NCBI GenBank assembly: GCA_023974075.1
Contig: CM043793.1
Coordinates: forward strand, 3,972,896 to 4,036,895
From: Chaenocephalus aceratus
Taxonomy: Eukaryota; Chordata; Actinopteri; Perciformes; Channichthyidae
DNA: 64,000 nt
Direction of reading: 5' to 3'
Position numbers and translations under genes: made by a program. Below are positions 22,093 through 32,095 of this stretch, piece by piece. Below the pieces are notes generated by a model. That model was not told the origin of the DNA and did not search any database. It saw only the letters and a list, made by a program, of their open reading frames with translations. The stretch's first letter is position 1. The number at the start of each line of letters is the position of its first letter.

Positions 22093-22803
22093 ACAAGATA
22101 CAAACTGTGGACTAAAGGGCCCGAGATCAGCCTCTTAATTTACCCAGGGCCTAGTGCTTGGCTTTGGGCATGAACATTTTATTGAATATCTGAACTTTGG
22201 AGAGGAGTTGGGGGACACACGACACATCAAATCACATCTACAGATCAAGACGAAGCGAATGGAAGTAATGTAAATGTTTGTGAAAAACGTGTGCAAAGTC
22301 TCTGAAAACGGAGCAGTGGCTGTGATGCTAGCTTTGCGGCTAGCGGTTAGTTGTTATTTGTTATGTTTGAATGTTAAAAAATAACAATCGACAGTGTAAA
22401 CATAATTATGTAAATAACCAGTGGCGGCTGGCCCATAGGGGCGCTAGGGGCGCCGCCCCACCTCTTCCCACATACAAAAAAAAATATTAAAAAAAATATA
22501 TAATATATATATTTTATATTTTTATTTTTAATGAACAAGGTAAATATCATATAATTTGTATCAGTAAAATGTATAATCTACAATAAAATCTCGTTTAAAA
22601 TTGTGTAACGATGTCTAAAGTTACTGATAAGTCACATGTTTCCTGCCTGGCCTTGCCCGGCATTAGTTTATCATTACCGGGCGCCGTGCAAGGAGCCCCC
22701 GAGCAAAACAGTAGCAACCAGCACATTGCAAAAGTCTCAATAGTAAACTGTGCCGCCGAAACATAATTTCAGCCAATCAGCGGCGTCAAATATTTTGGTC
22801 ACG

Positions 22804-22868
22804 AGGGCGCTCACCGTTGGCGCCCACGTTGGTGCCCACGTTGGCGCCCACGTTGGCGCCCACGTTGC
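22804..22868. repeat. 12-bp tandem repeat (cgttggcgccca)
   Basis: About five near-identical copies of cgttggcgccca (one with t for c) lie in the 5' region of the hAT element, just upstream of its transposase fragment. Confidence 0.9.
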
Positions 22869-22931
22869 TTACGTGCGTTGATGTGAGTTGTTTTTTAGAC
22901 TCGTGAGTGACCAAGGTGACGCAGTAGTTGG

Positions 22932-23330
22932 ATGAGAATGGCTTCGTGTGCAGGTGGAGTCGCCGGACCTCGGTCCGCACCCAATTCCGTGCAAGAGCTA
23001 CTCTACAATCCTTTCGAAAGGAGAAGTTTGGGAGATAAATTGATACTTAAAGACCTTGGACCGGACCAACCCGATTTGTATATATCGCAGCAAGCTCGTG
23101 AAAAAGACAAAACGTATCAACGAGGCTTCTCACGTAGCTGGTACACCAGAAAGGCATGGCTAGCTGGATGCAAACAGGTAAATGCTGTCTTTTGTTTCCC
23201 ATGCTTGCTCTTCAAACAGCCGGGGACAGATACGATCTGTTCAGAAACTAGACAAAAGTTAAACAAATACAAACCACAGACTGTCTGTGTCATGGAGAAT
23301 ACAGTCGCTGGTTTATTTATGTCTGTATAG
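22932..23330 (+). pseudogene. hAT transposase N-terminal fragment (TTF-type zinc finger)
   Basis: A 132-codon frame carries PDLYISQQAREKDKTYQRGF, SRSWYTRKAWLAGCKQVNAV and FCFPCLLFKQPGTD. The W-Y-x-R-K-x-W-L-x-G-C ... F-C-F-P-C-L-L-F signature is the TTF-type zinc finger at the N-terminus of ZMYM1-like hAT transposases. The RNase H-like catalytic domain and the hATC dimerisation region are missing. The TSD-bounded hAT ends agree with the call. Confidence 0.75.
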
Positions 23331-24019
23331 GCCGTTGTTGTGAGTGTGGACGGTCGGAGCATATATAACGTTAGCTTAGCCAAGCTCCATTTAGAAAACA
23401 CGCATTTTTCGCCTGCCGTCTGTCTGCAGACCTGTCAAAGCATTAATTCATGGTTTTTACTAACCAGTATCAGTATGTTGTTAATTCGGCATCATTTTGA
23501 AACGTGTATTACAATTAAATCACGGTCAAATATGTTCATCTTGTTGTAGTTGTAGCCCCCTTGCCAGCGATTCTCTCTCTAGTTTAGCATGCTCAGCCCG
23601 ACTCAGCCTGGTTGTTCCTGGCCCTAGAACCACGATTTTATGGGGCCAGAAAAACTGTGAATTAGGACCCACTAGCCGGTACTAGGCCAAGTGGAAACGC
23701 AACCAAAAACGGGCCCCGCACGGCTCGGCACTGTCTGTGTCATGGCGAATACAGTCGCTGGTTTATTTATGTCTGTAGGCCGTTGTTATGAGTGTGGAGT
23801 GAGCATATACAACGTTAACTTAGCCTGGTCGACCCAATCTCCATTCAGAAAACAAGCATTCTAAAAGGTTTTTCGCCTTCCGTCTGTCTGCAGACTTGTC
23901 AAAGCATTAATTCATGGTTTTTACTAACCGGTATCAGTATGTTGTTACGTCGGCATCATTTAGAAACGTGTATTACAATTTAATCACGGTAAAATATGTT
24001 CATGTTGTTGTAGTTGTAG
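23279..24019. repeat. Direct duplication of about 275 bp inside the hAT element
   Basis: Copy 1 (about 23,279-23,558) and copy 2 (about 23,730-24,019) share ctgtctgtgtcatgg, tttttactaacc and tcagtatgttgtta, with about 90 percent identity by eye. A unique segment of about 170 bp separates them. Confidence 0.85.
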
Positions 24020-25327
24020 CTCCCGAGCTGTGAAACTCGAGCGACTAGAGCGATGCGATAGGAGCGTTTAGAGCGAAGCGAATATTCGCATCGTGTCCGG
24101 TCTGAACGCAGCATTAAAGCGAGCTCCGCGCTGCACTGGAAACGTGCCATTATATCACCAGAAGTCCTAATTTAAGGGGTCATTTCTCCCAAAAAAATAT
24201 TTTTTACTCACTATATCAACAGCCCCACCAAAAATATTTTCCACCAGCCGCCACTGTAAATAACCCAATTTGTGTTCTGTGAAACGGAAAAGGATTTTAC
24301 ATTGTTTTTGTTACTTTCGTTGCAGTGTCTTAAATGTAATTTAGGTTAACTTCCTGTTTGAAGTTGTTGCTATGGAAACAACATGACGGAGAAAAAAGTA
24401 ATATCTTCTACATATAATAACGGACAAAGTAAAGAATGAAGTGTAGGCTATGTTTAAATGTTCGGAATTTGACCGTGTATGATGGCCCTCTTGAGTTGCC
24501 GTACAATATGACGGATATGACGGGTGACGGGTGCGACGGATATGACCCCGAGCAGATATGGTACCTACAGCGGTGCCGCACAGCGTTTGGAGGCAGGACC
24601 AAACCATTACATGTAAATAGAGGGGGGTGTTCGATGCTTTGGATAATTAACTTTTGGAAGAAAATAAGTGAAATGAATCGTAAGTTTAGTGAGTACATTA
24701 TCAATATAACTTTACGTTATATTAATGTTAATTGTTGATGATTGATGAAAGGTTACTTAAACACTTTTTCTTAATGTTCTAAAAATGTTTGGGGCCCCTG
24801 TCAGTCACGGGCCCTTAGAATCGTCCTAACTTTTCACCCCCTTACGGCGCCCCTGGCTGTACGGCAACCCAAGAGGACATTTTACACGGCCAAATTCCAC
24901 AAAGAATATTAAAAAATAACAATTGACAGTGAATGTATGTTAGTGGAACTGTGTCAGGAAAGTGAAGTGATAATTAAGTAATGTTATTGAAGAACTGAAA
25001 TGCATAACATTTAAAGTTAATATGTATCATATCCCTCCGAAATATGGTCGTAGACTTTACTGATGATTTAGAATGTATTGAAACTCCAGACTCAACGTAA
25101 GAGCTTGTGCCTCTTCGGGGGGCGCTAACATTTAAACATAAACTTTATTCTTTACTTTCTCCGTCTTTATAATATCAGATACCGTCATGTTTCCATACCA
25201 ACAACAACTTCCTGTCAACAGCTCCTGTTTCACCTGCTTAATACAGTTATCATCACTGCTACTGTGGTCACATCGGGGACCCGTAACATTTAAAATAGTT
25301 GAGATGTGAAGGGGGTTATGTTTTTTT

Positions 25328-27061
25328 TAGGGCCGGGACTTTAACGTGTTATTTAAGATTAATTAATTACACAAAAATTAACGCATTTTAATTGCACTTT
25401 AATCGCACTTATTTTTGCACAGCGGAACGTTTCTCACTGGATGAGTTTCAGGCGTACCGATTATACTGGAGCACCAACTAACGTTCATGACTTCAGCATG
25501 GGACTTCAAACAACAACAAACCACGGTGAACAATAGTCAAACATGAACGAACAAGCTGATGAGACCGCTTTGGTCGGCCCCGTGGATGGGAAATTTTGTT
25601 TTAAAAAACGGACGGATGGAAGCGTCGACAAGAGCACGGTTGTGTGCAAATTATGCAAAAAAGAATGCACAATCAACCCATACAGGACATCTCTTTCTCC
25701 ACATTAAGTGTTAGACATTAGAGTTGACTATTCTTGTCTGTCACATACTCTTCTTGTCTGTCACATAAGTGGCGCAACTGAAGCGCTATTGCTCTAAAGG
25801 GAAATTATTTTGACCGAAGATATTTAGATTTGCCGGCTAACGGGAACTCTGACGTGTGCTTCGCGGATGCGCTCGGCTCCTCTCGACTGCTGCTCGGGTC
25901 TGCTCGGTCAGCTTCCGGATGAGGAGGCATTCGTTCGACCAACTTACAGTAGTTAACATTACAAACATTTTTAACAGGGGCCATAATATTGTAAATAATG
26001 TTTGTTTTGGCAGTTATAACTGAATGTAATGTTTTCTACTTTTTTCCATCTGGGAAGTGTAAGGGAATATTTGTATGTATTCATGCGAACTATGAAGAGA
26101 CTTAAAAAGGGAAAATGATTTGGGTAGAAGGCTGTGAACTGTTTTTGGGCCTGTGAACATGTGGTTTTTTGAGGACAAAGGAAGAGGGGGAAGGTGAGGA
26201 GTTAACATACAGTCATTTCAGATCCCTGTGATCTGAGCCACTGGGATTGGGGAACTTAAGATGTGAGGTGTTGATGATAATTTGGGCAGCCAATCACGGA
26301 GGTCTGGAAGGGAGGCGCAGATAACTCCTCCTCTTGTAAGCGAGGTATTTAGACAGAAACCACGTTGTGTGCTCTCTCTCTCTTCTCGCGTCGCTCGGAC
26401 TGGAAGGTCTGTGGCGGCCTGTGGGCAGGAGCCAGGAGTGGGCCAACTCCTGACATTATACATATGATACGATATGGTTGTGTATGGTAATGTATTGATT
26501 GTATTGCATTGTATATTACCATTAAAGTGGATTATTGTTTAACGGTTAATTGTATGCTCTGGACTCCTTCCTGTAAGATCAGCTTGTTTAGGGACGCGCG
26601 GAGATTTGGAAAAGCGGACTAGTTATCCACTCACATCTCCATCAGAAGGCATTTGCCTTCATCAGAAATTGTACAATATAATATTGTGGTGGTTCATCTT
26701 ATCAGTCTAGAGAATGCACCAGACAGCATCTAAGACCTGCAAAAATCAAAATTGTCTAGGGGGACGGAGGCCCCCCAAACCCTTCGTGCCATTTCGTCCA
26801 CGTGCATTTTTCAGGGCAATCTCTATTGGGCTCAGGGCCATCTGTAAATTAGCTTAGATGGCCCACAGGGCCATCTCCCAAAATCCTTAATGTCATGCAC
26901 TTGGACTGTAGACCACTTGGAGTAAAATCCATGTGAAAATTGCTTCTCACTGTTCTCAGGTCAAATATGTATATTTGATTAAAAATGCGATTAATTTCGA
27001 TTAATTAATTACAAAGCCTCTAATTAATTAGATTAATTTTTTTAATCGAGTCCCGGCTCTA
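25328..27061. mobile_element. hAT element with TAGGGCCGGGAC ends
   Basis: Left TAGGGCCGGGACT and right AGTCCCGGCTCTA are imperfect inverted repeats. An 8-bp TSD, GTTTTTTT, flanks both (25320-25327 and 27062-27069). Sub-terminal attaattaatt runs are typical of a known fish hAT group. It carries a truncated BED zinc finger frame (25,543-25,707) and no further transposase. Confidence 0.8.
25543..25707 (+). pseudogene. Truncated hAT transposase N-terminus with BED zinc finger
   Basis: A 54-codon frame from ATG to TAA reads DGKFCFKKRTDGSVDKSTVV then CKLCKKECTINPYRTSLSPH. The C-x2-C pair followed by a C-terminal His fits the start of a BED finger of the ZBED/hAT-Ac transposases; the second His is lost at the stop. 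It lies within a TSD-bounded hAT element. Confidence 0.65.
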
Positions 27062-27190
27062 GTTTTTTTGTCTGTGTTCTGGGTTCCTGCAGTTTTTTGA
27101 ACAGACAGTACACTACAAAGGAGTTTACGCTGTTGACAGGAAGTTGTAGTTGCTATGGAAACACCAGATACCATTTCGGAGTGATATGAT

Positions 27191-27619
27191 CATACTTGCC
27201 AACCTTCAGACCTCAGAAATCAGGAGCATTTCAAAACCACCGCGGGGGGGTGGGGGTGCTAGTGGATCGCCGGAGCTGTATTAGATTAACATTAACATGC
27301 TTATTGTAATTGTTAGTGCACTGTCTTGCGGCCTGTAGCATGGAAAGGAGTGAGCAGAGGGTAGAGTTGTCGATTCTTGTTCAGTTTACTGTGACTATCT
27401 TCCTCACCCTCTCAGACTGTCAATTGCGCGCGCTACTAAAGAGACGCACTACCATGGAAACCAAACAATGGTGTAGCTGTATTAAAGTCCGAGTGGAAAT
27501 AGTCCTGAGTAAATCTGATTTTGTCAGAAATGCGGGACAAATATGACCCCGGGAGGAAACCGGGAGAGGGCAATGAAATCGGGAATCTCCCACGAAAATC
27601 GGGAGGGTTGGCAAGTATG
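27191..27619. mobile_element. CATACTTGCCAACC MITE (hAT type), 429 bp
   Basis: The ends are perfect inverted repeats, CATACTTGCCAACC and GGTTGGCAAGTATG, with a perfect 8-bp TSD GATATGAT (27183-27190 and 27620-27627). It lies within one arm of the larger element; the other arm, at about 25,050, gives the empty site. It has no coding capacity. Confidence 0.9.
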
Positions 27620-27788
27620 GATATGATACATATTAACTTTCAATTTTATGCATTTCAGTTCTTCAATAACATTACTTAATTAACACTTCACTTTCCTGAC
27701 AGAGTTCCACTAACATACATTCACTGTCGATTGTTATTTTTTAATATTCTTTGTGGAATTTGGCCGTGTAAAATGTCCCCCTGGGTTG

Positions 27789-28377
27789 TGTTAGAAATTA
27801 AAATCAATGTTGATATGGCGTAATTTGAATTAAATACACTATTTAATTTAAATCAGTTTTATTCTGAAAAACCTGAAGTTCACTAACTATTAACTTAATA
27901 CTTTTATTCTGAAAATTCTGCACTTCCGGTTAGCATTAGCATGTGGCGAAATGCTGCATTTTCAAACCATGAATCAACGGTGAAATGACATGTGATGTTT
28001 TACACTGAGCACACTGGGTTTAGCACTCATTTATTGCCGCTGAATAACGTTTATTAGGGAATGTTTAAATAACCACAGACACCAGAATGATGTAATTTAA
28101 CAATAGAAAAAGGCAGGATTTGCATTGGACCCGCCCCCCGACGACGCCGGCCAACAGGAGAAGACCTCAGATGACAACAGGAAGACCAAGCCAAGGATTG
28201 ACTCTCTTCTACCTGCTGACCTGGACTGACCGGTCGGATGAGGAGAGCGCCTCCACTCGCACATTTCATTTTGTACACCACCGCATCTTTTGTGTAATTA
28301 AATGCTGTTAACTTTTATAAGCTTCCCTTGACTCTTTTCAGTCTCTCCTGCCTTCAGGGTTCTAGAATACACTAACA
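27789..28377. repeat. Solo LTR with 4-bp target duplication
   Basis: The block starts TGTTAGAAATTAAAATC and ends ACACTAACA, giving TGTTAG/CTAACA inverted ends. A 4-bp duplication GTTG flanks it (27785-27788 and 28378-28381). Removing it joins ctggg to ttgccgtac, which restores the host-element sequence seen elsewhere (cccaagagg family arm). This fits LTR recombination of a gypsy-type or retrovirus-like element. No internal region remains. Confidence 0.7.
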
Positions 28378-28857
28378 GTTGCCGTACAGCCAATGCGTGA
28401 CGTCATTAGTAAGCGTAACGGACCCGGTGCTAATCTGGTAGGCCGTGCATATATGGTACCTACACCGGCATAAGGGAGGTGCTGCTACCTGTCTGAGACA
28501 TAATTTTTCATAACAAACGTAGGAAAACATCTCGTAGCTTGAAAAATGACAAATAATTAAGCAAAAATAATTAAACAAAATGCATCTTGAGGGCATGAAG
28601 TGACAAAAACATTCAACATTCCTCCATTAAACCCCATTGTAATTTCAGGCTGATATTTCCTCACGGTAGCAGCCGCACACCTTTAGTTAAACTGCCAAAA
28701 AGGCCACATTATTAACCCGAAAGTACACAAAAACAATGGAAACCTGTGATCTCTGCACACCTCGTTAGCTCAAATATAAACACCTGTGTAATGGAACACG
28801 ATGATGTCATCACTCCAACTGACATGCTCAGAGCAGCAGACTTCAGATAGCAGTGTG

Positions 28858-29515
28858 CTAACAGTCCAGCCGTGAAGACATCTTCGGGACAGTTTTGAGA
28901 TTTCTTCAAATGCCGTTGCCATGGCAACACAATGCTCACCTTAAAACACGGTTTTCTCATAACTTCAGTGAAAATACTCCAAACAGCCCAAAAACTCCAC
29001 AGGTTTGGTAACGATGCAGCCATCAACGCATCTAAGCGTATTATGAGGTGTCATCAAATGCCGTTGCCATGGCGACAGACCACTCGCCACGAAACACGAT
29101 GTGGCTGTAAGTCCAATCGACACGGTCCAATCGTCCCCCAATCTTCACTTGAATATCACCGGTCCATGCCTCAACAGCTCTACGCCAAATCTTAGATCTC
29201 ACCATATGCCGTTTCCATGGAAACGCATCCCTCTCCATAAAATGATGTCGCTATAACTCCTATGAACATTTTCAAAAAGTGCTCAAACTTCACATATGTG
29301 CTAACAGTCCAGCCGTGAACACATCTACGGGACAGCTTTGAGATGTCTTCAAATGCCGTTGCCATGGCAACACAATCTTCACCATGAAACACGGTTTTCT
29401 CATAACTTCAGTGAAAATGCTCCAAACGGCCCACAACTTCACAGGTTTGGTAACGATGCAGCCATCAACACATCTAAGAGTATTATGGGATGTCATCAAA
29501 CTTGATGGCGACAGA
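28858..29515. repeat. Tandem repeat of about 440-bp period with X-box palindromes
   Basis: Two units (28,858-29,081 and 29,301-29,515) share gctaacagtccagccgtga, ccgttgccatggcaacac and acaggtttggtaacgatgca. A diverged linker lies between them. The repeat contains palindromes matching the RFX X-box. Its open frames on both strands are by-products of the repeat. Confidence 0.8.
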
Positions 29516-30080
29516 TCATTCGCCATCAAGTTAGTTCAAAAGTTTGCAGTTCAAATATTCTGTTGCTTTTCCAAGCCTTTTTACTTTCTTTTCTTCTCTC
29601 ATCACACATTCAAGCCACCAGTGTTCATGTATAATTTCAATCTAAATTCTTCACTTTCTTCTTACACATTACATTTCAGTTTAGCAATTCAGCGTCAGCT
29701 TTTCAGCATAAAGCATTCCCACTAGCAAATTCTTCAGGAATTGCATTCTCTAGTTGAGAATGCAGTTTAGTTCTGTGGCACTATTATTGCTTTTAAATTT
29801 GGTTCGAAGACAAGCCTTCAGATACCAACTTTACAGAGCCCGTTTGGAGCCTGTGCCTCCTTGCAAATCCGTTTTCTCGTGTTTCTGCAGATGCAGGGCT
29901 CGCTCTTGGCCTTACAAATTGGTTCAACTCCAGCCCCAACTTGGCCAATTAAGGTGGCTCTCGGTTCTCCAGCTTTGAGAACCGAGAGCCACACCCATCT
30001 GTGGGGCGAGATTAACCAAAGCAATAACGGCTCATGGTAAGCATGGCAAAGAGTAGAAAGTTGTTAAGCCAAGTGGGTAG

Positions 30081-30081
<1 letters not shown>
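29516..30081. other. Intergenic sequence with a 16-bp perfect hairpin
   Basis: The only structure seen is a hairpin: stem GTGGCTCTCGGTTCTC (29954-29969), loop of seven, and the exact complement (29977-29992). No coding or RNA gene family is recognised. Confidence 0.6.

Positions 30082-30150
<69 letters not shown>
30082..30150. repeat. (CA)n microsatellite
   Basis: About 34 uninterrupted CA dinucleotides. Confidence 0.98.
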
Positions 30151-30154
<4 letters not shown>

Positions 30155-30850
30155 TATAACTGTATGTGTGTATATGTTGTCTCATTCTTTATAAACATCA
30201 CATTAACCAGGTATATGTGTTACTTATTTTGAATTTTTCACCATACTTTTAATGACCACCCATTTTCTATCATTGCCTTTTTTTCACACCAGCAATATAA
30301 TAAGGTGTAATCGATACATAGGCTCTCAAGTTTTTATGTCAGAAGAAAGATCATAGTCAAAAATACGTCTGTAAAATATGCCGGTAATGTTCCGTGACAA
30401 AAGCTTTATATAGAGTGTATATAATGTGTAATGCATTTTTAATGCAAGTTAATTTGTTGCCTCTCAATCTCGTTATTGATTAGACAGACTTGCTTTGGTG
30501 GCTAGGCTAACATTGTCCATGTAATACAAGATAAACTTTATTTACAGTGCTATGTTGCCATACATTGCCAATTAAAACTGAACAATTATAATATCTGAGG
30601 AAATATGTATCAGGGGACGTTACTTGTGCAACAGACTGAACGTTAATCACAACTTTCCAGCAGCTTTCCAGTTGCTGAACACTATGTGGCAGATTATTAA
30701 CCACGTCAATCTGAAGAACAATACAAAAGTTGTTCTTAAATTGAATATGGCTTCATATAGGAATAAGAGCAACTGAAGCTCAGCAACAATTCAGTTCACT
30801 ATTGTTTTGTTGTGAGTGATATTCACACTGGCATTGCTGAGAAAAGCAGC

Positions 30851-30951
30851 TATAAAAACTGTGACGTCATGACATGGCGACTTTGCATAGATCTTTTTCA
30901 GTGGAAGCAGTCGTAGCAATATCAATCAGAAGTCTCAACAATGGTGATAAG
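30851..30951 (+). promoter_or_regulatory. Promoter-like segment: TATA box, CRE palindrome and first-exon-like end
   Basis: TATAAAA (30851-30857) is followed by TGACGTCA (30862-30869), the full cAMP-response palindrome. About 80 bp further on comes an ATG (30941) whose short frame reaches a consensus donor, gataa|gtaagt. No downstream exon is recognised, so this could be an unannotated transcript start, a promoter inside a decayed LTR, or chance. Confidence 0.3.
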
Positions 30952-31690
30952 TAAGTATATCCTTTCTGCAGCAGTCAGACAACACCACAGCCCCTGGTCG
31001 ACCCTCACACAAAACAGACTGTTGAAATGTTGTCAAATAAACCTGTAATGTGCAATATATACACTGTTTTGGGGAATTCTACTGTGCAATAATCAATATA
31101 ATTGTTATGTGTAAAAAAAAAAGTTTTTATAATGTCAAAGTTTTATTATGTCAAACCTTAATATGATCACTTATCTATTTAAATGCTCTTACTAATTTTT
31201 ATCTGGGTGAGTACTGTATTGTATTGTTTAACTTTTTATCTGCTATATCACTTTGCTGTAACACTGTAAATGTCCCCGCTGTGGGACTAATAACATAATT
31301 CTGATGTTGATATATGTCAAATAAAATGAGAGGAATGTGTAGAGTTTAGGGTGTGGTGGGAGGTTGGGGGGGGGGTGCCCTTTTTCTATTCAAGCCCGTG
31401 CTCTTCCCAAGTTTGCGCACGGCCCTGATACAGAACCCCTCCTTACTTAGTGAACAATGTAGGCCCTACTGTATTGAATACATAGCCTGTGGTGCAATGT
31501 AAGGCTTCAAGTGTCGTTTTTATTTCGAGGTGGTATAATCTGAAGGTATAAAGAAGACACCCTGCCTGTTTACATGTTACACATGGCTGCTATGCCCCTC
31601 CCCCGTCCTCACTTTTCTCAACCCGATGCCAAAATATGTGAAAGTCAATCCAAGCTGCGGCTCCATGCGCATGTTATTTAAAACTGGACA
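30952..31690. other. Intergenic gap before entrep1
   Basis: Mostly AT-rich sequence without a recognised gene. A possible hAT right end, cgcacggccctg, lies near 31,418-31,429 after a G-run (31,363-31,376). Its partner end was not found. Confidence 0.4.
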
Positions 31691-31816
31691 CCATCATGGC
31701 AGGCGCGGCGGGCAGCTCCACTGAGCTCAGCGAGTATCCACCCTTTAGCCCGAGAAACATCGCTTCTGTGGAGGACTAGAGCTCCGAGACCTTCTGCGAT
31801 TCACTCGTCGCTTCTC
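31600..31816 (+). promoter_or_regulatory. entrep1: entrep1 proximal promoter and 5' UTR with upstream ORF
   Basis: GC content rises sharply from about 31,690. A TATA-like ttatttaaaac lies near 31,674. A 27-residue upstream ORF (MAGAAGSSTELSEYPPFSPR...) runs from ATG 31,696 to TAG 31,779. It ends 37 bp before the main ATG, so it could dampen translation. The transcription start is not known from sequence. Confidence 0.45.
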
Positions 31817-32095
31817 ATGTCGCTCCCGGTGGTGTTGCCGGGGTCTTGCTGTCCGGTTATCGGGGCTTCGCAGCTCTCTGAGCCGCCTTACCGAAATCGA
31901 CCCCGTGGCTTGTCCGCCTCTTCCCGGACTGCCGGCGGGGGCTCTCGGCTGCTGCTGCCCGGGCGGCCGCTGCTCTCGTTGGGCTTGCTGCAGCTGCTGC
32001 TCGGCGGCTCCATGGTGGCGCTGTGCTTCGGAGCTCTGTCCCTCAGCAACTCACCCCCCATCCGGAACTCATGTCCCTTCTGGGCAGGCTCCTCG
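31817..32095 (+). CDS. entrep1: entrep1 exon 1: N-terminus and first membrane helix
   Basis: 93 codons from ATG to donor TCG|GTAAGT. After a Ser/Pro/Arg-rich N-terminal region, the first helix (LLSLGLLQLLLGGSMVALCF, about residues 53-72) precedes LSNSPPIRNSCPFWAGSS, a block I recognise as conserved in the FAM189 family. This ATG is chosen because it opens the only long frame in the GC-rich first exon. The upstream ATG at 31,696 closes after 27 codons. Confidence 0.88.

Larger units (their letters stand above)
22419..24256. mobile_element. hAT element with CAGTGGCGGCTGG ends
   Basis: Left CAGTGGCGGCTGG and right CCAGCCGCCACTG are perfect 13-bp inverted repeats. The 8-bp TSD TAAATAAC is perfect (22411-22418 and 24257-24264). 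The element keeps a 5' piece of transposase (22,932-23,330), a 12-bp tandem repeat (22,804-22,868) and an internal direct duplication of about 275 bp. It is internally deleted and non-autonomous. Confidence 0.88.
21853..28475. mobile_element. GCCGGTGTAGGTACCATAT element, expanded by nested insertions
   Basis: Left end ggccggtgtaggtaccatat (21,852) and right end atatggtacctacaccggc (to 28,475) are inverted. Both continue into matching sequence around gattggctgtacggcaac. The interior holds long inverted arms (24,844-25,053 against 27,618-27,800). It has later insertions at 21,965-24,843, 25,328-27,061, 27,191-27,619 and 27,789-28,377. A second partial copy lies inside the first insertion (24,257-24,590), and a related piece lies at 48,020-48,330. 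A TSD for the outer ends is not clear. Confidence 0.5.

Noticed and set aside
21965..24843. Possible single element from CAGGGGCGC to GCGCCCCTG
   Set aside because: gctgtacg occurs on both sides, but the left end does not start at the TIR, so the boundaries are not firm enough for a separate feature.
28712..29529. Similar minus-strand frames in the X-box repeat
   Set aside because: They repeat with the 440-bp unit, shift frame between copies and show no domain.
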